A DNA stretch of 64,000 nt from Amycolatopsis acidicola (GTDB lineage Bacteria > Actinomycetota > Actinomycetes > Mycobacteriales > Pseudonocardiaceae). This document shows, in pieces, positions 44,807 to 53,450 of this stretch. The stretch is taken from NCBI RefSeq assembly GCF_007713735.2, contig NZ_VMNW02000006.1:1-64000 (forward strand), read 5' to 3'. The notes beneath the pieces are model-generated. The model did no database searches and was not told the origin of the DNA. It worked only from the letters and a program-made list of their open reading frames with translations. The translations under genes and the position numbers were made by a program. Each line of letters begins with the position of its first letter. Position 1 is the first letter of the stretch.

Positions 44807-45835
44807 CTAAATCGCGCAGTTGATCAGCAGCGGCTCGGGGTGGAGCGTGACACCGAAGCGTTCTCGGACGCCGTCACGCACCTCCCTGGCCAGCGCGAGC
44901 AGATCCTCCGTCGTGGCGTGGCCGCGGTTGGTCAGCGCGAGAGTGTGCTTGGTGGACAAGGAAACCCGGCCGCCAGGGCCCTGGTGTCCCTTGTCGAACC
45001 CGGCGTGCTGGATCAGCCAGGCGGCCGAGAGCTTCACGCCGCCATCGGCCGGGTAGCGCGGCGCCTCCGCGCCGATCCGCGCGAGGACGCCCTCGGCTTC
45101 GGCGTCGGGGATGATCGGGTTGGTGAAGAACGAGCCGGCGCTCCACGTGTCGTGGTCGGCCGCGTCGAGCACCATGCCCTTGCCGCGGCGCAGCTCCAGC
45201 ACCGTCTTGCGGGCGTCGGCCGCAGGCACCCTGTCGCCGAGTTCCACGCCGAGAGCCCGCGCGAGTTCGGCGTAGCGCACCGGCGCGGACAGGCCGTCCG
45301 TGCGCAGCGCGAACCGCACGCTCAGCACGATCCCGGCGTTGGTGCCCTTCAGCACACTGGTCCGGTACGCGAAGCCGAGGTCGGCCGCGCTCATCGTGCG
45401 CACCTCGCCGGTGCGGCGGTCGTACAGCTCCACCGAGGTCAGCATGTCCGCGACCTCGCAGCCGTACGCGCCGACGTTCTGGATCGGCGTCGCGCCGACC
45501 GAACCGGGGATCCCGGAAAGGCATTCGAGCCCACCGAGCCCGGCCTCGACCACGGCCGCGACGAACTCGTCCCAGTTCTGCCCCGCGGCGACCTCGACCG
45601 AGTCCCCGTCGATCCGCCAGCCGCGGGTCGCGATCTTGATGACGGTGCCGTCGAACCCGGCGTCGCCGATCACGAGGTTGGAGCCACCGCCGAGCAGCAG
45701 CATCGGCTCACCGGCCCGGCGGACGGCGTCGAGCAGCTCTTCGGTGGTCTCGGCGACGACGAGACCGGCCGCGGGCCCACCGAGCCGGAGCGTCGTGTGG
45801 TCGGCGAGGACGTTCTGGGTTTTCACGGGTGCCAC
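44807..45835 (-). CDS. murB: UDP-N-acetylenolpyruvoylglucosamine reductase
   Basis: 342 residues. NADPH/FAD enzyme reducing UDP-GlcNAc-enolpyruvate to UDP-MurNAc in peptidoglycan synthesis. FAD domain PMLLLGGGSNLVIGDAGFDG and LSGIPGSVGATPIQNVGAYG; catalytic region WSAGSFFTNPII and KLSAAWLIQHAGF. GTG at 45835 is preferred: the ATG at 45868 would reach into the divergent gene. GTG at 45826 is also possible. Probably leaderless, sharing a tight divergent promoter. Confidence 0.93.
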   Translation of the reverse strand: MAPVKTQNVLADHTTLRLGGPAAGLVVAETTEELLDAVRRAGEPMLLLGGGSNLVIGDAGFDGTVIKIATRGWRIDGDSVEVAAGQNWDEFVAAVVEAGLGGLECLSGIPGSVGATPIQNVGAYGCEVADMLTSVELYDRRTGEVRTMSAADLGFAYRTSVLKGTNAGIVLSVRFALRTDGLSAPVRYAELARALGVELGDRVPAADARKTVLELRRGKGMVLDAADHDTWSAGSFFTNPIIPDAEAEGVLARIGAEAPRYPADGGVKLSAAWLIQHAGFDKGHQGPGGRVSLSTKHTLALTNRGHATTEDLLALAREVRDGVRERFGVTLHPEPLLINCAI

Positions 45836-45861
45836 GGGTCCAAACGGTACTGTGTCGTGAT

Positions 45862-46362
45862 ATGGCATCCCGTATCGAGCACCGCGCCGAGTTCAGTCAA
45901 GGCGTGCCCGAGGTGTTCGCCGCACAGACAGGTGAGCCGGCGCTGCGTGCCCGGCTGCAGGAAATCGGCGGCGACAACGCGTCCTTGCTCGATTACACCG
46001 AAGGCCCGGCAGGCGTGCGTTTCCAGCTGCGCCAAGGCGTCGGCGCCGAAAAACTGCCGTCGGCGGTGCGGAAGCTGCACCGCGGCGACCTCTTCGTCGA
46101 CCGGCACGAGCAGTGGCGGCTCGACGGCGAGCGCGCCACCGGCACGGCCAAGGCCACGGTGAGCGGGGTGCCCGGCGAGATCACCGCCCGCACGGAGCTG
46201 ACCCCGGGCAACGGCGGCACGGTGTTGCGCATCACCGGCGAGGTGAAGATCAGCATCCCGATCGTCGGGGGCAAGCTGGAGGACTTCGTCGCGGACCAGA
46301 TCACGAAACTGCTGGCTCGCGAAGCCGAGTACTCGGCCCAGTGGCTCGCCGGGTCCCACTAG
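45862..46362 (+). CDS. DUF2505 family protein (Rv0481c-like)
   Basis: 166 residues, SRPBCC-like fold expected for DUF2505. MASRIEHRAEFSQGVPEVFA and GVPGEITARTELTPGNGGTV then ISIPIVGGKLEDFVADQ. Probably binds a hydrophobic ligand; function unknown. ATG at 45862 with TACTGT 14 bp upstream and no ribosome site suggests a leaderless transcript. Divergent from murB exactly as Rv0481c/murB. Confidence 0.85.
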   Translation: MASRIEHRAEFSQGVPEVFAAQTGEPALRARLQEIGGDNASLLDYTEGPAGVRFQLRQGVGAEKLPSAVRKLHRGDLFVDRHEQWRLDGERATGTAKATVSGVPGEITARTELTPGNGGTVLRITGEVKISIPIVGGKLEDFVADQITKLLAREAEYSAQWLAGSH

Positions 46363-47132
46363 GCACGCCGACCCGAGGAACCACCAACCCGAACCGCCTG
46401 CGACGCGTCGACCGCTTCCTGGCCTCCTCCCCCGAGGTGTCCACAGTGCTGCGACGCGCGGCGGACCCGCTCGTGGTGGATCTGGGGTACGGCGCGTCCG
46501 GCATCACGGCGTTCGAACTCGCGCAGCGGCTGCGCGGGGCGCATCCGCGTGTCCGGGTGCTCGGGCTCGAACTGGATCCGGAGCGGGTGGCGGCGGCGCT
46601 GCCCTTGGCGCGGCCGCCGTGGCTGGAGTTCCGCCGTGGCGGGTTCGAACTCGCGGGCACCGAGCCGGTCCTGGTGCGCGCCTTCAACGTGCTGCGCCAG
46701 TACGCGGAACACGAGGTGGCCGGTGCGTGGAAGACGGTCGTCGACGGGCTCGCGCCGGGCGGCCTGCTCGTCGAGGGCACCTGCGACGAGATCGGCAGGC
46801 TGTCCTCCTGGGTCACGGTCTCGGCCGACGGCCCGCGCCGGCTCACGTTGTCCTACAAGCTGAGCACGCTGGACCGACCGTCCACAGTGGCCGAACGACT
46901 GCCCAAAGTGCTGATCCACCGGAACGTCCCCGGCGAACCCGTGCATCGCTTTCTGTCCACAATGGATTCCTGCTGGGCGGCGGCCGCACCGCACGGCGCG
47001 TTCGGCGTCCGGTTCCGCTGGCTGGAGACAGTGCGTATGCTCACGGCGCGCTGGCCCGTGCTGGACGGACCGCGCCGCTGGCGGCTGGGCGAGGTGAGCG
47101 TGCCATGGCACAGCATCGCGCCGCTGTACTGA
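46341..47132 (+). CDS. Class I SAM-dependent methyltransferase-like protein
   Basis: 263 residues. LVVDLGYGASGITAFELAQR is motif I; VLGLELDPERVAAAL follows as motif II, and NVLRQYAEHEVAGAWKTVV then LAPGGLLVEGTCDEIGRLSS cover the rest. Resembles actinobacterial putative methyltransferases acting on small molecules; substrate unknown. The GTG at 46341 overlaps the DUF2505 gene by 22 bp, suggesting coupling. Marks the start of the block where conserved gene order breaks. Confidence 0.72.
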   Translation: MARRVPLGTPTRGTTNPNRLRRVDRFLASSPEVSTVLRRAADPLVVDLGYGASGITAFELAQRLRGAHPRVRVLGLELDPERVAAALPLARPPWLEFRRGGFELAGTEPVLVRAFNVLRQYAEHEVAGAWKTVVDGLAPGGLLVEGTCDEIGRLSSWVTVSADGPRRLTLSYKLSTLDRPSTVAERLPKVLIHRNVPGEPVHRFLSTMDSCWAAAAPHGAFGVRFRWLETVRMLTARWPVLDGPRRWRLGEVSVPWHSIAPLY

Positions 47133-47140
47133 GCCGTTCG

Positions 47141-47231
47141 TTACTAATCCGACTACAGCCACGGCGGACATGGGTTGCTCCCAGCAACTCCGCTGCGGTT
47201 GGTGTCCGCCTACTTCCGGTCGGATTAGTAA
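47141..47231. repeat. 91-bp palindromic intergenic element, copy 1
   Basis: Ends TTACTAATCCGAC / GTCGGATTAGTAA (13-bp perfect inverted repeat), with internal stem GGCGGACA / TGTCCGCC. A second element of exactly the same length and architecture lies at 54434. No coding capacity. The rest of 47133-47347 is the probable olsB-like promoter. Confidence 0.85.
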
Positions 47232-47347
47232 ATAGGGCTTTCCCTACTTGCGGGGCAGGGGCCGCCGGTACGGGTGATCCCGGAGTTCTCCCGGATATAG
47301 CGGGAAAAGCCTGTTGAGCGAGTGTCTCGCGGCGCCACGATCACGGC

Positions 47348-48055
47348 ATGACAACCTTCGTCGGAACCAAGTACCAGGCAGTGATCACCCGGGACCCTGG
47401 CATCGTCGGCGCCTGCCGGGAACTGCGTCAGCGCGTGTTCTCCACCGAATTCGGCGCGGCCTCCGACGCCGACGAATTCGATGAACTCTGCGAGCATCTG
47501 GCAGTGCTACACGACGGCGAAGTCGTTGGCACGTACCGAATATTGCTCCCGGGGAGAAGCGAGAGACTCTATTCGGACATGGAGTTCGCCCTCGATGCGC
47601 TGAACCCGCTGCGGCCGGACCTCGTCGAGATCGGGCGATCCTGCGTGCACCCCGAGCACCGCTCGGGCGCGGTGATCAACCTGATGTGGTCGACCTTGGG
47701 CCGGTACGTGCACGCCGCGGGATACCGCCACCTGGCTGGTTGCGCGTCGGTCTCCCTCGCCGACGGCGGCGCCGCCGCGGGCGGCACCTGGCAATTGACC
47801 CGGGAGAAGCACTTCGCACCCGCCGAACTCCGTGTCGCTGCGCGACAACCGTGGATCCCGAGGCAACGGACCGCCGAGCGGCCGACCTACGCCGAGGTCC
47901 CGCCGCTGCTGCGCGGCTACCTGAGGCTCGGGGCGTGGGTGTGCGGGCCGCCGTCGCACGATCCCGAGTTCGACTGCGTGGACTTCTTCACGCTGCTGTC
48001 CTTCGACCGGGTCGGGCCGCGCTACCGGCGTTACTTCTTCGGAGACGGCGAATGA
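47348..48055 (+). CDS. GNAT-type N-acyltransferase, OlsB-like (ornithine lipid synthesis)
   Basis: 235 residues. ELRQRVFSTEFG, VVGTYRILLP, VEIGRSCVHPEHRSGAVINL and HLAGCASVSLADGG are typical of the OlsB/autoinducer-synthase-like acyltransferase group. Expected reaction: 3-hydroxyacyl-ACP + ornithine to lyso-ornithine lipid. The next gene, overlapping by 4 bp, is an OlsA-type O-acyltransferase, completing the pathway. Substrate inferred from context. ATG at 47348. Confidence 0.8.
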   Translation: MTTFVGTKYQAVITRDPGIVGACRELRQRVFSTEFGAASDADEFDELCEHLAVLHDGEVVGTYRILLPGRSERLYSDMEFALDALNPLRPDLVEIGRSCVHPEHRSGAVINLMWSTLGRYVHAAGYRHLAGCASVSLADGGAAAGGTWQLTREKHFAPAELRVAARQPWIPRQRTAERPTYAEVPPLLRGYLRLGAWVCGPPSHDPEFDCVDFFTLLSFDRVGPRYRRYFFGDGE

Positions 48056-48840
48056 ACACGTGGGCCATCTATTCACCGTGTACACCGCGCTGCGTCACCC
48101 GGACGCGACCTTCGGTCACGACAATTCGGACCGTGCGCAGATGGCAGGCGGTGACCTCGGTGCTGGCCGGGGCTTCCGCCGCCGTCCGCCGGGGTGATCT
48201 CCGCACCCCCGCGCGGCGGCTGCTCTCCGAACTGGACATCGACCTGACGACCGACACGGACCGGCTGAGCGTGCCGGGTGAGCGGGGCACGCTGCTGGTC
48301 GCGAACCACGTGTCCTGGCTGGACATCGTCGCCGCGCTGGCGGTCGAGCCGGTCGGATTCCTCGCGAAGCGCGAGATGCGGCAATGGCCGGTGCTCGGCG
48401 GTGTTGCCGTGCGAGCGGGCACCACGTTCATCGCGCGGGACGAACTGCGCGGGCTTCCCTTCGTGGTGTCCGATCTGACTTCGCTGCTGTTGTCCGGGCG
48501 GTCGGTGCTCGTGTTTCCCGAAGGCACCACCTGGTGCGGCCGCTGCCGTTCCGCGGACGGGGTTCCGGGCGGGGCCTTCCGTCGCGCGGCGTTCCAGGCG
48601 GCGATCGACGCGAGCGCGCTGATCCGGCCGGTGACGTTCGAGTACCGGCAGGGCGGTGAGCCCAGCACGGTGGCTTCGTTCGTCGGTGCGGACACGTTGT
48701 TCACGTCGATGCGGCGGGTCGCGCGGGCGGACGGGCTCGAAGTCCGCGTCACCGCGCACCCGGCGTTCGCCCCGGACGGCGACCGCCGCGAGCTCGCCGC
48801 CAGAGCGCGGGCGGGAGTCCACCAGGTCGCGCATGTTTGA
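48052..48840 (+). CDS. 1-acyl-glycerol-3-phosphate acyltransferase family, OlsA-like
   Basis: 262 residues. HX4D motif NHVSWLD (H86-D91), GTTFIARDELRG, then VFPEGTTWCG. Transfers a second acyl chain, here probably to lyso-ornithine lipid, at the membrane. ATG at 48052 inside the olsB-like stop (ATGA). The first ~30 residues are poorly conserved-looking. Overlaps the dedA start by 8 bp. Confidence 0.85.
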   Translation: MNTWAIYSPCTPRCVTRTRPSVTTIRTVRRWQAVTSVLAGASAAVRRGDLRTPARRLLSELDIDLTTDTDRLSVPGERGTLLVANHVSWLDIVAALAVEPVGFLAKREMRQWPVLGGVAVRAGTTFIARDELRGLPFVVSDLTSLLLSGRSVLVFPEGTTWCGRCRSADGVPGGAFRRAAFQAAIDASALIRPVTFEYRQGGEPSTVASFVGADTLFTSMRRVARADGLEVRVTAHPAFAPDGDRRELAARARAGVHQVAHV

Positions 48841-49645
48841 GTTCCTGGGGAAGATCACCGACCTGCTGCAGGACACCCTCGACTCGCCTTGGCTGTGGCT
48901 GATCGTCTTCCTCGTGGCCGCGCTGGACGCGTTGCTGCCGTTCATGCCGAGCGAAACCACGGTGGTCACGGTCGCCGTGTTGCTGGGGCCGGACTGGCCG
49001 AAGCTCGCCGTGCTCGTGGTGGTCGCCGCGGTCGGCGCGTGGGCGGGCGACTGCCTCTCGCACTGGATCGGGCGCCGTGCCGGGCCGCCGATGCTCGCGC
49101 GCCTGCAGCGCGGCGAGTCGGGGCGTGCCCGCTACGAGTGGGCACGTGTCCAGGTCGACCGGCACGGCACGCTGCTGATCCTGGTCGCCCGGTACCTGCC
49201 GGGCGGGCGCGTCGCGAGCGGCCTTGCCACCGGGAGCATGGGCGTGCCGTGGCTGCGGTTCGCCGGACTCGACGCGCTGGGCGCCGGCATCTGGGCTGTA
49301 TACAGCGTGTGTATCGGTTGTGCGGGCGGCGTGGGCTTCGCGGACCAGCCTGCCAAGGGGCTGTTGCTGTCCTTCGGGCTCGGCCTGCTGTTCGTCGGTC
49401 TGCTCGAGGTCGCCCGGCGGTTACGCTCACGGCATGCAGCACGCGGAATTCGTGGCGGAGATCGAAAAGCAGTCGAGCGCGCTCAGGACGGCGGCCGTCT
49501 CGGCAGGCCCGGACGCACCGGTGCCGACCTGCCCACGCTGGACTGTGAGCAGGCTCGTCGGGCACCTCGGGCGAGTGCAGTCGTGGGTGCGGAAAGCGCT
49601 CGCCGACCCGACCGGAGCCGACACCGATCCCGGCCGTCCGCCTGA
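48833..49645 (+). CDS. DedA family membrane protein with over-long C-terminus
   Basis: 270 residues. The DedA core spans about 1-200: ALLPFMPSETTVVTVAVLLG, GDCLSHWIGRRAGPPML and LVARYLPGGRVASGLATG (the conserved Arg/Gly motif). DedA proteins flip undecaprenyl phosphate or phospholipids. The reading frame has no stop where the family normally ends (~205) and runs 212 bp into the next gene, adding a ~68-residue basic tail. A TTA codon occurs near 49420, close to the end of the core. Confidence 0.8.
   Translation: MFEFLGKITDLLQDTLDSPWLWLIVFLVAALDALLPFMPSETTVVTVAVLLGPDWPKLAVLVVVAAVGAWAGDCLSHWIGRRAGPPMLARLQRGESGRARYEWARVQVDRHGTLLILVARYLPGGRVASGLATGSMGVPWLRFAGLDALGAGIWAVYSVCIGCAGGVGFADQPAKGLLLSFGLGLLFVGLLEVARRLRSRHAARGIRGGDRKAVERAQDGGRLGRPGRTGADLPTLDCEQARRAPRASAVVGAESARRPDRSRHRSRPSA
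49296..49320 (+). repeat. AT-rich word YTGYATRCARYSNNTRTRC, copy 1
   Basis: Begins CTGTATACAGCGTGTGTATC, inside dedA on its coding strand. One of five matches between 49.3 and 57.3 kb; unusual in this GC-rich sequence. Confidence 0.45.
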
Positions 49646-50150
49646 GGACTGGGAAACCCTGCTGGCCTGGTTCGACGAGCAGCGCACCGGGCTGGTCGCC
49701 GAGCTGTCGGATCCGGAAAAGCCCGCCTGGCTGCCGTTCCCGAGGTACCCGAAGGTCGCGGCCTCGTGGGCGCGGCGGCAGGCGCACGAAGCGGCCATCC
49801 ACCGTCTGGACGCCGAGCACGCGCTGGCGCCGGAGCCCGAGGTGAGCTACGGCGCGGAGTTCGCGGCGGACGGGGTGGACGAACTGATCGCCTTCATGGT
49901 CCCGGGCAGGCGCGACTGGACGAAGACCAGCGCGACGGGCTCGGTCGTGTTGTATGCAACCGATGTACAGCGTGGCTGGCGGGTGGATCTCGCGCCCGGC
50001 GTCCCACCCGAGATCCGGCCGGGCGAGGGCAGCGGCGACCTGACGATCACCGGCACCGCCGACCAGGTCTACCGCCGGGTCTGGGCCCGGCCCAGCGAGG
50101 CCACCGTCGTCGGCGACACGGAGCTGCTGGAGCCGATCGCCTCCCCCTGA
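49434..50150 (+). CDS. Maleylpyruvate isomerase N-terminal domain protein (TIGR03083-like)
   Basis: 238 residues, DinB/MDMPI fold. PTCPRWTVSRLVGHLGRVQS is the N-terminal signature with a metal-site histidine; WARRQAHEAAIHRLDAE carries the second histidine pair. The C-terminal half is an SCP2-like domain. Mycothiol-dependent enzymes use this fold, fitting mshA in the window, but the substrate is unknown. ATG at 49434 lies inside the dedA frame. Confidence 0.83.
   Translation: MQHAEFVAEIEKQSSALRTAAVSAGPDAPVPTCPRWTVSRLVGHLGRVQSWVRKALADPTGADTDPGRPPEDWETLLAWFDEQRTGLVAELSDPEKPAWLPFPRYPKVAASWARRQAHEAAIHRLDAEHALAPEPEVSYGAEFAADGVDELIAFMVPGRRDWTKTSATGSVVLYATDVQRGWRVDLAPGVPPEIRPGEGSGDLTITGTADQVYRRVWARPSEATVVGDTELLEPIASP
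49950..49974 (+). repeat. AT-rich word, copy 2
   Basis: Begins TTGTATGCAACCGATGTACA, on the coding strand of the TIGR03083-like gene. Shares TTGTATGCAACC and the following GTAC with copy 5 at 57269, in a different reading frame. Confidence 0.45.
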
Positions 50151-50187
50151 CCGCACCGGCACGGGCGCTACCAGGGAAGATGTCCTG

Positions 50188-51048
50188 GTGTCCGAACGAC
50201 GTTATGTGATCACCTTCGGCTGTCCCGACCGCACCGGCATCGTCGCGCGCGTGTCCTCGTTCCTCGCGGACGCGGGCGGCTGGATCGTCGAGGCCGCCTA
50301 CCACACCGACCCGGACACGGGCTGGTTCTTCACGCGCCAGGTGGTCCGGGCGGACTCGATGCCGTACAGCGCCGACGAGTTGCGCGCGCGCTTCGCGGAG
50401 GTCGCCCGCGCGCTGTCCGCCGAGTCGAACTGGCGTGTCGACGACACCGGCGAGCGTCGTCGCGCCGTGCTGCTGGTGTCGAAGGAAGGGCACTGCCTGT
50501 ACGACCTGCTGGGCCGGGTCGCGTCCGGGGAACTCGACGTGGACATCAGCGCGGTGATCGGCAACCACGACTCGCTGGCGGGCATCACCAGGGCGCACGG
50601 CATCCCGTTCCACCACGTGCGGTTCCCGTCCGGGGACAAGGCGGCGGCGTTCGCCGAGGTGCGCAAGCTCGTCGACGAACACGATCCGCATGCCATCGTG
50701 CTGGCGCGCTTCATGCAGATCCTCCCGCCGGATCTGTGCGCGGCGTGGACCGGCCGGGCGCTGAACATCCATCACAGCTTCCTGCCGTCGTTCGTCGGCG
50801 CGCGCCCGTACCACCAGGCGCACCGGCGCGGGGTGAAGCTGATCGGGGCCACCTGCCACTACGTCACGGCGGATTTGGATGCCGGGCCGATCATCGAACA
50901 GGACGTGATCCGCGTCGACCACGGCGACACGGTGCCGGACCTGGTCCGCAAGGGCCGGGACATCGAGAAGGTCACCCTGGCCCGCGGACTGCGCTGGCAC
51001 CTCGAGGGCCGCGTGCTGGTGCACGGCAACCGCACGGTCGTCTTTTAG
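50188..51048 (+). CDS. purU: Formyltetrahydrofolate deformylase
   Basis: 286 residues. An N-terminal ACT domain (YVITFGCPDRTGIVARVSSF) and a formyl-transferase-like hydrolase domain: ISAVIGNHDSLAGITRAHGI, LNIHHSFLPSFVGARPYHQA and ATCHYVTADLDAGPIIEQD. Releases formate from 10-formyl-THF to supply purine synthesis and balance one-carbon units. GTG at 50188. Its stop overlaps the convergent gene's stop by 3 bases at TTAG. Confidence 0.95.
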   Translation: MSERRYVITFGCPDRTGIVARVSSFLADAGGWIVEAAYHTDPDTGWFFTRQVVRADSMPYSADELRARFAEVARALSAESNWRVDDTGERRRAVLLVSKEGHCLYDLLGRVASGELDVDISAVIGNHDSLAGITRAHGIPFHHVRFPSGDKAAAFAEVRKLVDEHDPHAIVLARFMQILPPDLCAAWTGRALNIHHSFLPSFVGARPYHQAHRRGVKLIGATCHYVTADLDAGPIIEQDVIRVDHGDTVPDLVRKGRDIEKVTLARGLRWHLEGRVLVHGNRTVVF

Positions 51049-51797
51049 CCGAACACGAGCCAGGTTCCGGCGACCAGCACGGCGTAGCCGAGTGCGGCGG
51101 CCCAGACGAGCCTGGTCTTCCGTTGCTCGGGCCAGGTCGTGTAGCGCAGCAGCCAGGCGAACGCGGGAAGCACCAGGATTCCGTGCATGGCAACGAAATG
51201 CACGGGTTTGAGCGCGCCGGCCGTGGTGTAGGCGAGCTGTGGTTCGCCGCCGCGGGAAAGGCTGACCCCGTCGGCGATCATGATCGCGCCCACCGCGAGC
51301 GCGGCGATCAGCACGACGAGGCCGGCCCGCAAGGCAAGCAGCATGCTGGGCGCGAGCCCACTGCTCGCGCGGAGCGCGACCACCGTGAAGCCGAGGACGG
51401 TCACGATGATCACTCCGCCGCCGAGCGCGAGCATCATCGAGACGGTCGAGTCGAACCCGGTCTCGAAGTTGAAGTGCGACGGCACCCCGCGCCAGACCTG
51501 CATGGTCACGAGCGTCACCTCGAGCACGCTGACCGCCGTGAACAGCCCGAGTAACACTGTGCGCGTACGCGGCCGCATGGTCAGGAACGACGTCGCCCAT
51601 GCCAGGGTCGCCAGCGTGAGCCCGAAGGACAACCCGAAGGTCATCGCCTTCCGGTAGGACAGCGGCCCTTCCCACGTCGTGCCGGACGCGACGAGCACGA
51701 CGAGATGGACCAGACCACTGAGGAAGAGGACGGCAGCGACCGCATACGCGGTGCGCTCGACCGGCCTCACCTGCTGCTTCACCCGCTGAAGAGTCAT
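51045..51797 (-). CDS. Multi-pass membrane protein, hypothetical
   Basis: 250 residues, about seven hydrophobic segments (starting ERTAYAVAAVLFLSGLVHLV). LKPVHFVAMHGILVLPAFAW holds histidines that could be ligands but no known family motif. ATG at 51797 (MTLQRVKQQV). The following gap, 51798-51912, has nothing recognisable. Function unknown. Confidence 0.72.
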   Translation of the reverse strand: MTLQRVKQQVRPVERTAYAVAAVLFLSGLVHLVVLVASGTTWEGPLSYRKAMTFGLSFGLTLATLAWATSFLTMRPRTRTVLLGLFTAVSVLEVTLVTMQVWRGVPSHFNFETGFDSTVSMMLALGGGVIIVTVLGFTVVALRASSGLAPSMLLALRAGLVVLIAALAVGAIMIADGVSLSRGGEPQLAYTTAGALKPVHFVAMHGILVLPAFAWLLRYTTWPEQRKTRLVWAAALGYAVLVAGTWLVFG

Positions 51798-51912
51798 GCG
51801 GAAATCGTCCGCGCGCGGGAGCCGGAAGGCGTCCGTCGAGGAACGACTCTTCCGCCTACGCCCGGTTCCGTACAACGCGGGCGAGCAAGTACGTCGACGC
51901 CGTCCTGCGCGG

Positions 51913-52917
51913 CTAGAGCTTGACGAGCATCTTGCCGGTGTTGGCGCCGTCGAGGAGGTCGAGGAAGGCTTGCGGCGCGTTGCGCAGGCCTTCCACGACG
52001 GTCTCCTCGTAGCGCAGCTTGCCGTCCCGGACCAGCGGCGCGACCTCGGACACGAACTGCCCGTGCAGGTCGTAGTGGTCACCGACGAGGAACCCGCGGA
52101 TCGTCAGCCGCTTGCCGACGATCTGCATCATGTTCCGCGGCGCGGCAGGCGGTTCGGTGGCGTTGTAGATCGAGATCATCCCGCAGATCGCGAACCGGGC
52201 GTGCAGGTTGGCCTGGGCGATCGCCGCTTCCAGGTGCTCCCCGCCGACGTTGTCGAAGTAGACGTCGATACCGTCCGGCGCGGCGGCTTCGAGCTGTTCG
52301 GCGACCGGGCCGTCCTTGTAGTTGAACGCCGCGTCGAACCCGAGGTCGTCGGTGAGGTGCTTGACCTTCTCGGTCGAACCGGCGCTGCCCACGACCCGCG
52401 AGGCGCCCTTCAGCTTGGCGAGTTGGCCCACCATCGAACCGACCGCACCAGCCGCGCCGGACACGAAAACCACGTCCCCGGCCTGGAACTTCGCCACGTC
52501 GAGCAGCCCTGCGTACGCGGTCAGGCCCGTCATGCCGAGCACGCCGAGATACGTGCTCACCGGCACGACGCCGGGATCCACCTTCGAGACCTTGTCCGCG
52601 GCGAGGACGGCGTGCGAACGCCAGCCGTACTGGTGCACCACGGTGTCACCGGGGCGGACACTGTCCACGGTGGACTCGAGCACCTCGCCGACGGCGCCGC
52701 CCTGCATGACCTTGCCCACCTCGAAAGGCGCCACATAGGACTTGGCCGCGCTCATCCGGCCACGCATGTACGGGTCGACACTGATGAACTGGTTGCGCAC
52801 CAGCACTTCGCCGGGGCCGGCGTCCGGCACTTCGGTGTCCACAATGGAAAAGTTGTCCGGCGTCGGCCGCCCGGTCGGACGGGACGCGAGCCGGATCTCG
52901 GTCGCGGTGGTGCTCAC
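51913..52917 (-). CDS. NADP-dependent MDR oxidoreductase (leukotriene B4 dehydrogenase/CurA-like)
   Basis: 334 residues. VRNQFISVDPYMRGRM is the family's N-terminal signature; the Rossmann part is VVFVSGAAGAVGSMVGQLAK, and DGIDVYFDNVGGEHLEAAI follows. Reduces alpha,beta-unsaturated ketones or aldehydes with NADPH. No zinc site. GTG at 52917. Probably a monocistronic housekeeping detoxification enzyme. Confidence 0.92.
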   Translation of the reverse strand: MSTTATEIRLASRPTGRPTPDNFSIVDTEVPDAGPGEVLVRNQFISVDPYMRGRMSAAKSYVAPFEVGKVMQGGAVGEVLESTVDSVRPGDTVVHQYGWRSHAVLAADKVSKVDPGVVPVSTYLGVLGMTGLTAYAGLLDVAKFQAGDVVFVSGAAGAVGSMVGQLAKLKGASRVVGSAGSTEKVKHLTDDLGFDAAFNYKDGPVAEQLEAAAPDGIDVYFDNVGGEHLEAAIAQANLHARFAICGMISIYNATEPPAAPRNMMQIVGKRLTIRGFLVGDHYDLHGQFVSEVAPLVRDGKLRYEETVVEGLRNAPQAFLDLLDGANTGKMLVKL

Positions 52918-52971
52918 CGTGGAACTCCCTACGTCGATGGCGCAGGAGTGCGTACCCCTGCGCCATCGACC

Positions 52972-53406
52972 TTAAGCGAGTTCCGCGAGCTTGCCGAGGA
53001 CGCCGTCGTAGATGCGCTTGAGGCCACCGGGCGCGAACGTCTTCTCGAAGAAGCCGCCGATGCCGCCGGCGCCCTGCCAGCTGGTCTCGATCCGCACCAC
53101 GCTGCGGTCACCCGAAGGACGGACCGTCCACGTGGTGACCATCGTCGAGTTGGCGTCGGTCTCCACCAGCGTGCCCTGCTCCGGCTCGGTCACCGTGGCG
53201 GCGACGTCACGCACCCGCTTCGAGGTGGCCTGCAGCTTCCAGCGCGCCTTCGTGCCCGCGCCGGTGCCGCCCTCGGTGACCTCGTAATCCCGGTACTGCT
53301 CGGTCAGGATCTTGGGCCGGGTGTCGGCGTAGTCGGCGACCAGCGTGCGCACCTTCTCCGCCGGCGCGTCGATCGTCCGCTCCGCGACCGCCGTGACCTT
53401 TGCCAT
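52972..53406 (-). CDS. SRPBCC family protein
   Basis: 144 residues, START/polyketide-cyclase-like. AERTIDAPAEKVRTLVADY at the N-terminus and a C-terminal helix GGIGGFFEKTFAPGGLKRIY. Binds a hydrophobic ligand in the family fold; no catalytic motif assigned. ATG at 53406. Stands between unrelated oxidoreductase and ABC genes on the same strand. Confidence 0.85.
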   Translation of the reverse strand: MAKVTAVAERTIDAPAEKVRTLVADYADTRPKILTEQYRDYEVTEGGTGAGTKARWKLQATSKRVRDVAATVTEPEQGTLVETDANSTMVTTWTVRPSGDRSVVRIETSWQGAGGIGGFFEKTFAPGGLKRIYDGVLGKLAELA

Positions 53407-53450
53407 TTTTCGCTCCCCGATTTCGTCGTGGTCCTCGACCGCGACTCTAG

